64,000 nucleotides of DNA, from positions 62,001-126,000 of the forward strand of contig NZ_FNGP01000002.1 in assembly GCF_900103275.1 (NCBI RefSeq), in the 5' to 3' direction. Shown piece by piece: positions 45,497-53,791 of the stretch (the stretch's first letter is position 1; the number at the start of each line of letters is the position of its first letter). Below the pieces are notes generated by a model that worked only from the letters and a program-made list of their open reading frames with translations, made no database searches and was not told where the DNA came from. The position numbers were made by a program, and so were the translations under genes. The DNA is from Tessaracoccus oleiagri. GTDB lineage: Bacteria > Actinomycetota > Actinomycetes > Propionibacteriales > Propionibacteriaceae.

Positions 45497-45497
45497 G

Positions 45498-47450
45498 CTA
45501 AGCGCTCAGGTCGCGCTTGACCACGCTGAGGGGGATCAGCGTCTGGCCGGTGGGACCGATCTGGATGTCGGTCCCCATCTGCGGGCAGACCCCGCAGTCG
45601 AAGCACGGCGTCCAGCGGCAGTCCTCCACCTCGCGCTCGTCGAGGGCGTCCTGCCAGTCCTCCCATAGCCAGTCCCGGTCGAGGCCCGCGTCGAGGTGGT
45701 CCCAGGGCAGGACCTCCTCGTAGTCGCGCTCGCGGGTGGTGTACCAGTCGAGGTCGACGCCGAAGCGCGCCAGCTCCTCCTCCGCGCACGTCACCCACCG
45801 CTCGTAGCTGAAGTGCTCGCTCCAGCCGTCGAACTTGCCGCCCTCGCGCCAGACCCGCTCGATCACGCGGCCGACGCGGCGGTCGCCCCTGCTGAGCAGG
45901 CCCTCGACGATGCCGGGCTTCCCGTCGTGGTAGCGAAGGCCGATGGCCTTGCCGTAGTTGCGGTTCTGACGGATCGTGTCGCGCAGCAACTGCAGGCGGT
46001 GGTCGATAGTCTCCGCGCTGGCCTGGGCCGCCCACTGGAACGGGGTGTGCGGCTTCGGCACGAAACCGCCGATCGAGACCGTGCAGCGGATGTCGCGGGT
46101 GCCCGACGCGGCACGACCGGTCTCGATCACGCGGGCGGCGAGGTCCGCGATGGCGAGTACGTCCTCGTCGGTCTCGGTGGGCAGGCCGCACATGAAATAG
46201 AGCTTCACCTGGCGCCAGCCGCTGCTGAACGCGGCAGCGACGGTGTTGATCAGGTCGTCCTCGGTCACCATCTTGTTGATGACCTTGCGCATGCGCTCGC
46301 TGCCGCCCTCGGGCGCAAACGTCAGGCCGGAGCGCCGGCCGTTGCGGGACAACTCGTTGGCGAGGTCGATGTTGAAGGCGTCGACGCGGGTGCTCGGCAG
46401 CGAGAGGGAGACGTTGGTGCCCTCGTAGCGGTCCGCGAGCTGCTTGGTGACCTCGGCGATCTCGGAGTGGTCCGCCGACGACAGGCTCAGCAGCCCGATC
46501 TCCTCCAGGCCCGTGGCCTCGAGGCCGCCGGCGACCATCTGGCCGATGGTCTGGATGTTGCGCTCCCGCACCGGCCGCGTGATCATGCCCGCCTGGCAGA
46601 ACCGGCAGCCGCGGGTGCAGCCGCGGAAGATCTCCACCGAGTAGCGCTCGTGCACCGTCTCGGCGAGGGGGACGATCGGCTTCTTCGGGTACGGCCACTG
46701 GTCGAGGTCGAGGAGCGTGTGCTTGCGCACCTGGAAGGGCGCGGCGGCGCGGTTGGGCGCGACGCGCTGGATCCGGCCGTCGTCGAGGTAGTCGACGTCG
46801 TAGAACGCGGGCACGTAGAACGCACCCGTGGCGGCGAGCCGCTCGAGCAGCCCCTCCCTACCGCCCGGGCGCCCTTCGAGCTTCCACTCGCGGACGATCT
46901 CCGAGATCAGCAGCGTCGCCTCCTCACCGTCGCCCAGCACGGCCACGTCGATGAAGTCGGCGATCGGCTCCGGGTTGAACGCGGCGTGGCCGCCGGCCAC
47001 CACGACGGGGTCGTCCTCGCCGCGGTCGGTGGCGTGGATCGGGATCCCCGACAGGTCGAGGATGTTCAGCAGGTTCGTGTAGCCGAGCTCGGTGGAGAAG
47101 CTGAGGCCCAGCAGGTCGAAGTCGCCGACGGGGCGGTGCGCGTCGAGGGTGAACTGCGGCACGTCGTGCTCGCGCAGCAGCTGCTCGAGGTCCGGCCAGA
47201 CGGCGTAGGTCCGCTCGGCGAGGATCCAGTCGCGTTCGTTGAGGATCTCGTAGAGGATCGCCACGCCCTGGTTGGGCTGGCCGACCTCGTAGGCGTCCGG
47301 ATAGCCGAGGCACCAGCGCACGTCGACGGCGTCCCAGTCCTTCACGACGGAGTTCAGCTCACCCCCGACGTACTGGATCGGCTTCGACACCTGCGCGAGG
47401 AGCGGCTCGAGGCGGGGGAAGAGCGAATGGCTGGGCATCGTCGCAGTCAT
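45498..47450 (-). CDS. TIGR03960 family B12-binding/radical SAM protein
   Basis: A 650-aa protein with an N-terminal cobalamin-binding-like region (about 40-200; LGLSFSTELGYTNLLNIL, VVVAGGHAAFNPEP), a radical SAM core near 280-500 with CTRGCRFC as the 4Fe-4S triad, and a Cys-rich C-terminus (CRWTPCFDCGVC). Its reaction is unknown; RNA or cofactor modification has been suggested for the family. The start ATG 47450 is almost leaderless: TAGGAT ends 9 nt upstream. Its partner TIGR03936 is separate here. Confidence 0.92.
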   Translation of the reverse strand: MTATMPSHSLFPRLEPLLAQVSKPIQYVGGELNSVVKDWDAVDVRWCLGYPDAYEVGQPNQGVAILYEILNERDWILAERTYAVWPDLEQLLREHDVPQFTLDAHRPVGDFDLLGLSFSTELGYTNLLNILDLSGIPIHATDRGEDDPVVVAGGHAAFNPEPIADFIDVAVLGDGEEATLLISEIVREWKLEGRPGGREGLLERLAATGAFYVPAFYDVDYLDDGRIQRVAPNRAAAPFQVRKHTLLDLDQWPYPKKPIVPLAETVHERYSVEIFRGCTRGCRFCQAGMITRPVRERNIQTIGQMVAGGLEATGLEEIGLLSLSSADHSEIAEVTKQLADRYEGTNVSLSLPSTRVDAFNIDLANELSRNGRRSGLTFAPEGGSERMRKVINKMVTEDDLINTVAAAFSSGWRQVKLYFMCGLPTETDEDVLAIADLAARVIETGRAASGTRDIRCTVSIGGFVPKPHTPFQWAAQASAETIDHRLQLLRDTIRQNRNYGKAIGLRYHDGKPGIVEGLLSRGDRRVGRVIERVWREGGKFDGWSEHFSYERWVTCAEEELARFGVDLDWYTTRERDYEEVLPWDHLDAGLDRDWLWEDWQDALDEREVEDCRWTPCFDCGVCPQMGTDIQIGPTGQTLIPLSVVKRDLSA

Positions 47451-47459
47451 AACGCGAAA

Positions 47460-47465
47460 ATCCTA
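47460..47465 (-). promoter_or_regulatory. -10 element of the near-leaderless TIGR03960 gene
   Basis: TAGGAT on the minus strand, 9 nt before ATG 47450, overlapping the end of ndk. Confidence 0.5.
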
Positions 47466-47873
47466 CCCCGTGAGCTCCGGGAACCAGAGCGCGATTTCCC
47501 GCTCCGCCGTCTTCTCGCTGTCCGATCCGTGCACGCAGTTCTCGCGCACGGACGTCGCGTGGTCGGCACGGATGGTGCCCGGATCGGCCTGGGCAGGGTC
47601 GGTGGCGCCGTTGATCTCGCGCACCTTCTCGATCGCCTGGTCGCCGCTCAGGATGGCCGCGACGAGCGGGCCGGAGATCATGAACTTGCGCAGCGGAGGG
47701 TAGAAGTCCTTCTCGATGTGCTCGACGTAGTGGTGGTCGGCGAAGCTGCCGTCGATCTGGCGCAGCTGCAGCGCCTCGATGCGCAGGCCGGCCCGCTCGT
47801 AGCGACCGAGGATGTCGCCGACGAGGCCGGCGGCCACGGCGTCGGGCTTGATGATCACGAACGTCTTGCTCAC
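47463..47873 (-). CDS. ndk: Nucleoside diphosphate kinase
   Basis: Ndk transfers the gamma-phosphate between nucleoside di- and triphosphates. The 136-aa protein begins VSKTFVIIKPDAVA; the active-site motif NCVHGSDSEKTAEREI holds the phosphorylated His. GTG 47873 overlaps the DUF4233 stop as GTGA, so the folC-DUF4233-ndk trio is co-translated. Confidence 0.97.
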   Translation of the reverse strand: MSKTFVIIKPDAVAAGLVGDILGRYERAGLRIEALQLRQIDGSFADHHYVEHIEKDFYPPLRKFMISGPLVAAILSGDQAIEKVREINGATDPAQADPGTIRADHATSVRENCVHGSDSEKTAEREIALWFPELTG

Positions 47874-48217
47874 GGAGTTTCCCTCTTCCTGTCCTCGATG
47901 CGCTTGCCAAGCACGAACGAGATCGTCCAGATGATTGCGAAGATGATACCCATGGCGAACATCCACGGCGTGAGGAAGCCGAGGAGGATCACCCCGGCCT
48001 GCGCCACCCAGGCGAGGGGGTAGCCCCACGACTTCCGCAGCCCCGCGGCCGCGGCGATGCACAGCAGGCTGACCACGACGGTGGCCCCGACGGCGGGCCC
48101 GAGGGGCGCGTCGGCGATCTGCAGCATGCCGGGGAATGCGAGCCAGCAGATGATGGCCTCGAAGATGAGCACCGACAGCAGCGCCGGCGCCATGGGGTTG
48201 CGCGGCTCAAGCCTCAT
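47870..48217 (-). CDS. DUF4233 family membrane protein
   Basis: A 115-aa protein with four transmembrane helices, of the actinobacteria-specific DUF4233 family found between folC and ndk. Begins MRLEPRNPMAPALLSVLIFE; no function is known. It overlaps folC by 11 nt upstream and ndk by 4 nt downstream. Confidence 0.92.
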   Translation of the reverse strand: MRLEPRNPMAPALLSVLIFEAIICWLAFPGMLQIADAPLGPAVGATVVVSLLCIAAAAGLRKSWGYPLAWVAQAGVILLGFLTPWMFAMGIIFAIIWTISFVLGKRIEDRKRETP

Positions 48218-49547
48218 GGTCGTCCTCCGTGCCGAGCAGGTCGCGGGCCTCGCCGGCGGCGATGACCGAACCGGCGATCAGGATGCCGGAGTGCTCGGAG
48301 GTCGTGTCGGCCAGCATGACCGCGAGGTCGATCGCCTCGGCCATGGTGGGCGCGCGGTGCACGGCCCCGTCGGGGAAGAACTCCTGCGCCTCGGCGGCGA
48401 GCTCGTCCACGTCGCGGGCGCGCGGCGAACTGCGCACCTTCGTCACGATGACGATGTCCATCACCTGGGAGAGGATGCGCAGCACCTCGGACGAGTCCTT
48501 GTCCTGCATCATCGCGACGATGCCCACCGTCGGCTGGAAGGCGAACGCTTCCGAGAACGCGGCCACGGTGGCGAGGGCCGCGGGCGGGTTGTGCGCGGTG
48601 TCGATGACGATGGCCGGCGAGGTGCGGACCCGCTCGAGGCGCGCGGGCGCCTCCACCGAGTCGAGGCCCTCGACGATGATCTCCGGGTTGAGCGGCTTGC
48701 CGCCGAGGAAGGCCTCGACCGCCGCCACCGCGAGGGCCGCGTTGCGCGCCATGTGCTCACCGTGGAGCGGCAGGAACACGTCGCCGACGGGGCCGCCCTC
48801 CGCCTCCACCCGGATGACCTGCCCGCCGACGGCCAGCTGACGGTCGAGAAGACCGAAGTCCGGACCCTCGGCCTTGACGCGGGCGCCGACGTCGACGGCG
48901 CGCTGCAGCAGCACCGCCGCCGCGGCCGGGTCCTGGCCCGCGAGCACCGCGGTGGAGTGGGCCTTGATGATGCCGGCCTTCTCGCCGGCGATCTGGGCGA
49001 GGGTGTCGCCGAGGATGTGCGTGTGGTCCATGCCGACGGGGGCCACCACGGCCACCTGCGCGTCAGCGACGCTCGTCGCGTCCCAGCGTCCGCCGAGCCC
49101 CACCTCCATGACGGCCACGTCGACCGGCGCGTCGGCGAACGCGGCGTACGCCATGCCGGTGATGACCTCGAAGAACGTCATGGCGACACCGTCGTGGCGC
49201 TGCTCGTCGACCATCGCGACGTAGGGCGCGATGTCCTGCCAGACCTGGACGAAATCCTCCTGGCTGATCGGCGCCCCGTCGATGACGATGCGCTCGCGCA
49301 CGTCGGACAGGTGCGGCGACGAGAACCGCCCCACCCGCAGGCCCGCGGCACGCAGCAGCGCGTCGATCATGATGGCGGTGGAGCCCTTGCCGTTGGTGCC
49401 GGCCACCTGGATCACGGGCATGGCGCGCTGCGGCTCCCCGAGCAGCTCCATGAGCGCCGAGATGCGGCCGAGGCTGGGAGCGACGCGGTGCTCGGGCCAA
49501 CGCGAGGTCAACTCGCGGGCCAGCGCGGTGTAGTGGGTTTCGTCCAT
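48207..49547 (-). CDS. folC: Folylpolyglutamate synthase/dihydrofolate synthase
   Basis: FolC adds glutamate to dihydropteroate and to folates. The 446-aa Mur-ligase-type enzyme has P-loop AGTNGKGST near residue 50, FSSPHLSDVRERI, and EVGLGGRWDATS. The start is set at ATG 49547. TAGGCT lies 10 nt upstream, leaving at most a 3-nt leader; an in-frame ATG at 49556 is only 1 nt after the -10 and cannot be in the transcript. It heads folC-DUF4233-ndk. Confidence 0.94.
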   Translation of the reverse strand: MDETHYTALARELTSRWPEHRVAPSLGRISALMELLGEPQRAMPVIQVAGTNGKGSTAIMIDALLRAAGLRVGRFSSPHLSDVRERIVIDGAPISQEDFVQVWQDIAPYVAMVDEQRHDGVAMTFFEVITGMAYAAFADAPVDVAVMEVGLGGRWDATSVADAQVAVVAPVGMDHTHILGDTLAQIAGEKAGIIKAHSTAVLAGQDPAAAAVLLQRAVDVGARVKAEGPDFGLLDRQLAVGGQVIRVEAEGGPVGDVFLPLHGEHMARNAALAVAAVEAFLGGKPLNPEIIVEGLDSVEAPARLERVRTSPAIVIDTAHNPPAALATVAAFSEAFAFQPTVGIVAMMQDKDSSEVLRILSQVMDIVIVTKVRSSPRARDVDELAAEAQEFFPDGAVHRAPTMAEAIDLAVMLADTTSEHSGILIAGSVIAAGEARDLLGTEDDHEA

Positions 49548-49557
49548 GATGTCCATG

Positions 49558-49563
49558 AGCCTA
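49558..49563 (-). promoter_or_regulatory. -10 element of near-leaderless folC
   Basis: TAGGCT on the minus strand, 10 nt before ATG 49547. Confidence 0.5.
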
Positions 49564-49595
49564 GTGCCAGTTGCGCGCGCGACGTAGACGCCGCT

Positions 49596-49624
49596 TTCGG
49601 ATAACGGTTGCGTCTCGATAAGCT
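49596..49624 (+). promoter_or_regulatory. Promoter of the DsbA-like gene
   Basis: TTCGGA (49596-49601) and TAAGCT (49619-49624) are 17 nt apart. Transcription would start near 49631, leaving a leader of about 87 nt that ends in GGAGG. Confidence 0.5.
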
Positions 49625-49717
49625 TGGCGTCGCTGCCAGCGGGAACTTTCCGGCGCGTTCCGGCGTTGCCAATCCCGATAGGGCAGATTTCAAGTACTTT
49701 CCCGGAGGACCCACCAG

Positions 49718-50533
49718 ATGGCCAACCAGCAGAACCTCAGCCGCCGCGCGGCGATGCGCCAGCAGCAGTTGCTGGAAGAGAAGCAGAAGCGCACCAACCG
49801 CATCATCGGCATCGGCGTCGGCATCGTCGCTCTGGCCATCGTCGCGATCATCGCAATCGTCGCCATTCCCCCGCTGCTGCGCAGCGACGTGCAGGTGGCG
49901 GAGGAGCAGCTCACTCCCCCGAACGCGACCGCCGAGCACGGCATCCTCCTCAACGGCACGGAGCCCACCGAGGACACCCCGCACGTCATCATCTACGAGG
50001 ACTACCGCTGCCCGGCGTGCCAGTCCCGCAATGAGATGTACGGCCCCGTCATCAACGAGCTCGCGGACTCCGGCCAGATCACCGTCGAGTACCGCACCAC
50101 GTACTTCCTCGACCAGAACTCCAACGGCGACTCGTCGGCCCGCGCCGCCATGGCTGCCGCCGCCGCCGACGAGGTGGGCAAGTTCCGCGAGTACCACCAG
50201 ACGATCTACGACAACCAGGCCAACTCCTTCACCGAGAAGCAGCTCCGTGAGGAGTTCGCACAGCTGGCCGGCATCGAGGGCGAGGACCTGACCCGCTTCC
50301 AGGAGCTCTACAACACCCGCGCGTTCAAGGACTTCGCGACCGCCGCCAACCAGGAGTTCTTCGACCGCGAGGTGGGATCGACCCCGACGTTCGTCGTGAA
50401 CGACCAGCGCCTCATCTTCGCCGACCAGACCACCAACGAGGTGTTCATCCAGAACACCGCCGACTCGTTCATGGCCGCCGTGAACGCCGCCTTCAACGGC
50501 GAGGACGCCCGCACGCACGAGCCGATGCCCTGA
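49718..50533 (+). CDS. Membrane-anchored DsbA-like thioredoxin-fold protein
   Basis: A 271-aa extracytoplasmic protein. A basic cytoplasmic N-terminus (residues 1-28) is followed by a transmembrane anchor (about 29-53, very Ile/Val-rich) and a DsbA-type domain (Thioredoxin_4). The active site is YRCPACQS, a CPAC motif. PTFVVNDQR near 225 supplies the cis-Pro loop. It likely forms or isomerises disulfides in exported proteins; its partner membrane oxidase is not in the window. The start has GGAGG 8 nt upstream. Confidence 0.9.
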   Translation: MANQQNLSRRAAMRQQQLLEEKQKRTNRIIGIGVGIVALAIVAIIAIVAIPPLLRSDVQVAEEQLTPPNATAEHGILLNGTEPTEDTPHVIIYEDYRCPACQSRNEMYGPVINELADSGQITVEYRTTYFLDQNSNGDSSARAAMAAAAADEVGKFREYHQTIYDNQANSFTEKQLREEFAQLAGIEGEDLTRFQELYNTRAFKDFATAANQEFFDREVGSTPTFVVNDQRLIFADQTTNEVFIQNTADSFMAAVNAAFNGEDARTHEPMP

Positions 50534-50550
50534 TCGGCCGAAGCTCGACG

Positions 50551-50580
50551 AGGACCCGCGCTCAACTGGGCGCGGGTCCT
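50551..50580 (+). terminator. Terminator after the DsbA-like gene
   Basis: AGGACCCGCGC (50551-50561) pairs perfectly with GCGCGGGTCCT (50570-50580), with an 8-nt loop, 18 nt past the stop; TTCGCGTT follows. Confidence 0.75.
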
Positions 50581-50628
50581 TCGCGTTCCGGACCCGTCGA
50601 CGATATGGGGTCTCCGCGCGCGAGCCAC

Positions 50629-50634
50629 TAAGAT
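50629..50634 (+). promoter_or_regulatory. -10 element of leaderless valS
   Basis: TAAGAT on the plus strand, 7 nt before ATG 50642; no Shine-Dalgarno. Confidence 0.65.
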
Positions 50635-50641
50635 CGCCCGC

Positions 50642-53185
50642 ATGACCGAACAGCTCTCCCGCATCCCCGACAAGCCGACCCTCGAAGGCCTCGAGGAGAA
50701 GTGGGGCAAGGTATGGCGGGACGAGGGCACCTACGCCTTCCGTCGCCCGTCGTCGCGCGACCAGGTGTTCTCCATCGACACCCCGCCGCCCACCGTCTCG
50801 GGTTCGCTGCACGTCGGTCACGTCTTCAGCTACACCCACACCGACGTCGTCGCCCGCTACCAGCGGATGACCGGCAAGGAGGTGTTCTACCCGATGGGCT
50901 GGGACGACAACGGCCTGCCCACCGAGCGCCGCGTCCAGAACTACTACGGCGTGCGCTGCGACCCGTCGCTGCCGTACGAGGAGGACTTCACCCCGCCGGC
51001 GAAGCCCGACCCGAAGCGCCAGGTGCCGATCAGCCGCCGTAGGTTCATCGAACTCTGCGAGGAACTGACCGCCATTGACGAGCAGGTGTTCGAGGAGCTC
51101 TGGCGCCGCCTCGGCCTCTCCGTCGACTGGAACCTGCTCTACGCGACGATCTCGCCCGAGTCGCAGGCCATCGCCCAGAAGGCGTTCCTGCGCAACCTCG
51201 CCCGCGGCGAGGCCTACCTCTCCTACGCGCCCACGCTGTGGGACGTCTCCTTCCAGACGGCGGTGGCCCAGGCCGAGCTCGAGGCCCGCGACTACCCGGG
51301 TGCGTACCACCGCGTGGCGTTCCACAAGCCCGACGGGGAGCCGGTCTACATCGAGACCACCCGTCCGGAGCTGCTCGTCAGCGTCTGCGCGCTCATCGCC
51401 CACCCGGACGACGACCGTTACAAGGACCTGTTCGGCACCAACGTCACCTCCCCCGTCTTCGGTGTGGAGATCCCCGTGCTCCCCCATCCCGACGCCGAGC
51501 CCGACAAGGGTGCCGGCATCGCCATGTGCTGCACCTTCGGCGACCTCACCGACGTCACCTGGTGGCGCGAGCTCAACCTCCCCACCCGCACCGTCATCGG
51601 CCGCGACGGACGTTTCGCCACCGAGACCCCCGAGTGGCTCACCAACGCCGAGCCCTACGCCGAACTCGCCGGCAAGACGGCGTTCTCGGCCCGCGAGGCC
51701 ACGGTCGCGATGCTGCGCGCCTCCGGCGACCTCGACGGCGAGCCGAAGCACACCACCCGCATGGCGAACTTCTACGAGAAGGGCGACAAGCCGCTCGAGA
51801 TCATCGCCACCCGCCAGTGGTACATCACCAACGGCGGACGCTCCGAGGAGCTCAAGCAGACGCTCCTCGAGCGCGGCGCGGAGCTCAAGTGGACGCCCGA
51901 GCACATGAAGCACCGCTACGACAACTGGGTGGGCGGCCTGAACGGCGACTGGCTCATCTCCCGCCAGCGGTTCTTCGGCGTCCCCTTCCCGGTCTGGTAC
52001 CCGCTCGACGCCGACGGCGAGCCCGACTACGAGCACCCCATCCTCGCTCCCGAGGAGGCGCTGCCCGTCGACCCGATGTCGCAGGCGCCGCAGGGATACG
52101 ACGAGTCGCAGCGCGGGCAGGCCGGCGGCTTCATGGCCGACCCCGACGTCATGGACACGTGGGCGACGTCGTCGCTCACCCCGCACCTGGCCACCGGCTG
52201 GGAGCGCGACGAGGAACTGTTCAACCTCACGTTCCCGATGGACATCGCGCCGCAGGCGCACGACATCATCCGTACGTGGCTCTTCTCCCGCGTCGTCCGC
52301 GCGCACTTCGAGAACGGCACGCTGCCGTGGAAGCGCGCGACGATCTCCGGCTTCGTGGTCGACCCCGACCGGAAGAAGATGTCGAAGTCGAAGGGCAACG
52401 TCGTGGTGCCCACCGACATCCTCGAGAAGTTCGGCTCCGACGCCGTCCGCTGGCGCGCCGCCATGGCCCGCCCGGGCCTGGACTCGCCGTTCGACGAGTC
52501 GCAGATGAAGGTCGGCCGCCGCCTGGCCATGAAGGTTCTGAACGCGAGCAAGTTCGCGCTCGGCCGCGCGGAGGGCGACTTCACGCTGGCCCAGGTCACC
52601 AACCCGCTCGACCTCGCGATGCTCGGCACGCTGCGCGGCGTCGTCGCGCAGGCCACCCGCGGGTTCGAGGACTTCGACTACACCAGCGCGCTGGAGGCGG
52701 CTGAGTCGTTCTTCTGGCGGTTCTGCGACGACTACCTGGAGATCGTCAAGGAGCGCGCCTACTCCGAGGGCCCCGAGGCGGACTCCGCGAAGGCCGCGCT
52801 CCAACTGGCGCTCGACGTGCAGCTCCGGCTCCTCGCGCCGTTCCTGCCGTACGTGACCGAGGAGACGTGGAACTGGTTCCGCGACGGGTCGATCCACCGG
52901 GCCGCGTGGCCCACCGTCGAGGAGCTCCCCGAGGCGGAGTCAGCACTGCTCGACGCGGTGGAGGGCGCCCTCGTCGCGATCCGCGGCGCCAAGTCCAATG
53001 CCAAGGTGTCCATGCGCACGGAGATCACCCGCGCGGTGTTCGCCGGCCCGGCGGCCGTCGTCGAGAACCTGAAGGCCATCGAGGAGGACCTGCGGGCGGT
53101 CGGCCGCATCGTCGGCGAGATCGAGTGGACGCACCAGGACGCGCCGCTCCGGGTGGACGTCGAACTGGCACCCCAGGAGCAGTAG
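50642..53185 (+). CDS. valS: Valyl-tRNA synthetase, form without C-terminal coiled coil
   Basis: An 847-aa class I synthetase that charges tRNAVal. HVGH (the HIGH motif) is in PTVSGSLHVGHVF; KMSKSKGN is the KMSKS motif; the editing domain lies between (about 200-350). After the anticodon-binding domain the chain ends ELAPQEQ, with no Val_tRNA-synt_C coiled-coil arm of some 65 residues. The long segment GWDDNGLPTERRVQNYYGVRCD is typical of the archaeal-like ValRS clade rather than the E. coli type. It is leaderless and followed by the glycosylase gene after 6 nt. Confidence 0.95.
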   Translation: MTEQLSRIPDKPTLEGLEEKWGKVWRDEGTYAFRRPSSRDQVFSIDTPPPTVSGSLHVGHVFSYTHTDVVARYQRMTGKEVFYPMGWDDNGLPTERRVQNYYGVRCDPSLPYEEDFTPPAKPDPKRQVPISRRRFIELCEELTAIDEQVFEELWRRLGLSVDWNLLYATISPESQAIAQKAFLRNLARGEAYLSYAPTLWDVSFQTAVAQAELEARDYPGAYHRVAFHKPDGEPVYIETTRPELLVSVCALIAHPDDDRYKDLFGTNVTSPVFGVEIPVLPHPDAEPDKGAGIAMCCTFGDLTDVTWWRELNLPTRTVIGRDGRFATETPEWLTNAEPYAELAGKTAFSAREATVAMLRASGDLDGEPKHTTRMANFYEKGDKPLEIIATRQWYITNGGRSEELKQTLLERGAELKWTPEHMKHRYDNWVGGLNGDWLISRQRFFGVPFPVWYPLDADGEPDYEHPILAPEEALPVDPMSQAPQGYDESQRGQAGGFMADPDVMDTWATSSLTPHLATGWERDEELFNLTFPMDIAPQAHDIIRTWLFSRVVRAHFENGTLPWKRATISGFVVDPDRKKMSKSKGNVVVPTDILEKFGSDAVRWRAAMARPGLDSPFDESQMKVGRRLAMKVLNASKFALGRAEGDFTLAQVTNPLDLAMLGTLRGVVAQATRGFEDFDYTSALEAAESFFWRFCDDYLEIVKERAYSEGPEADSAKAALQLALDVQLRLLAPFLPYVTEETWNWFRDGSIHRAAWPTVEELPEAESALLDAVEGALVAIRGAKSNAKVSMRTEITRAVFAGPAAVVENLKAIEEDLRAVGRIVGEIEWTHQDAPLRVDVELAPQEQ

Positions 53186-53191
53186 GGGCGC

Positions 53192-53785
53192 GTGGAGCCG
53201 CTCCCCCGCACCTTCTTCGAGCGCCCGGCGCGCGAGCTCGCGCCGAGGCTGCTCGGCTGCCACCTCGTCGCGGGCGAGGTCGTGCTGCGCATCACCGAGG
53301 TGGAGGCGTACGAGGGGCCGACGGATCCCGGCTCGCACGCCTTCCGGGGTCGCACCAAGCGCAACGCGACCATGTTCGGCGAGGCCGGCCACCTGTACGT
53401 GTACCGGCACATGGGGCTGCACTCGTGCTGCAACATCGTCGCCTCGACGGTGGACCACGCCAACGGCTGCCTCATCCGCGCCGGGGAGATCGTTCAGGGT
53501 GTCGAGATCGCCAGGGCCCGCCGTTCGGCGGCCGGGGTGACCCGTCGCGACTCCGACCTCGCCCAGGGGCCCGGGCGCCTCACCGTCGCTCTGGGGCTCA
53601 CCTGGCTCGACGACGGGCTGGACCTCTGCGAAGGCGCTGGGCTGTACGTCGCCGACCGGACCGAACCCGTCGGCGAGATCGTCGTCAGCCCCCGCGTCGG
53701 GCTCCGGCCGGAGGCGACGGAGCCGCCCGAGCTGCACCTTCGGTTCCACCTCGCGGGCGATCCGACGGTCTCCCGTCCGCGCTGA
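53192..53785 (+). CDS. 3-methyladenine DNA glycosylase (AAG/MPG family)
   Basis: A 197-aa enzyme that excises alkylated and deaminated purines. It matches the mammalian AAG type: ITEVEAYEGPTDPGSHAFRG holds the catalytic Glu, followed by MFGEAGHLYVY and the DNA-intercalating Tyr region. The start GTG 53192 follows valS by 6 nt with a GGAG-containing stretch. It is convergent with the tricorn gene with only 6 nt between stops and no hairpin. Confidence 0.93.
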   Translation: MEPLPRTFFERPARELAPRLLGCHLVAGEVVLRITEVEAYEGPTDPGSHAFRGRTKRNATMFGEAGHLYVYRHMGLHSCCNIVASTVDHANGCLIRAGEIVQGVEIARARRSAAGVTRRDSDLAQGPGRLTVALGLTWLDDGLDLCEGAGLYVADRTEPVGEIVVSPRVGLRPEATEPPELHLRFHLAGDPTVSRPR

Positions 53786-53791
53786 CCGCGC

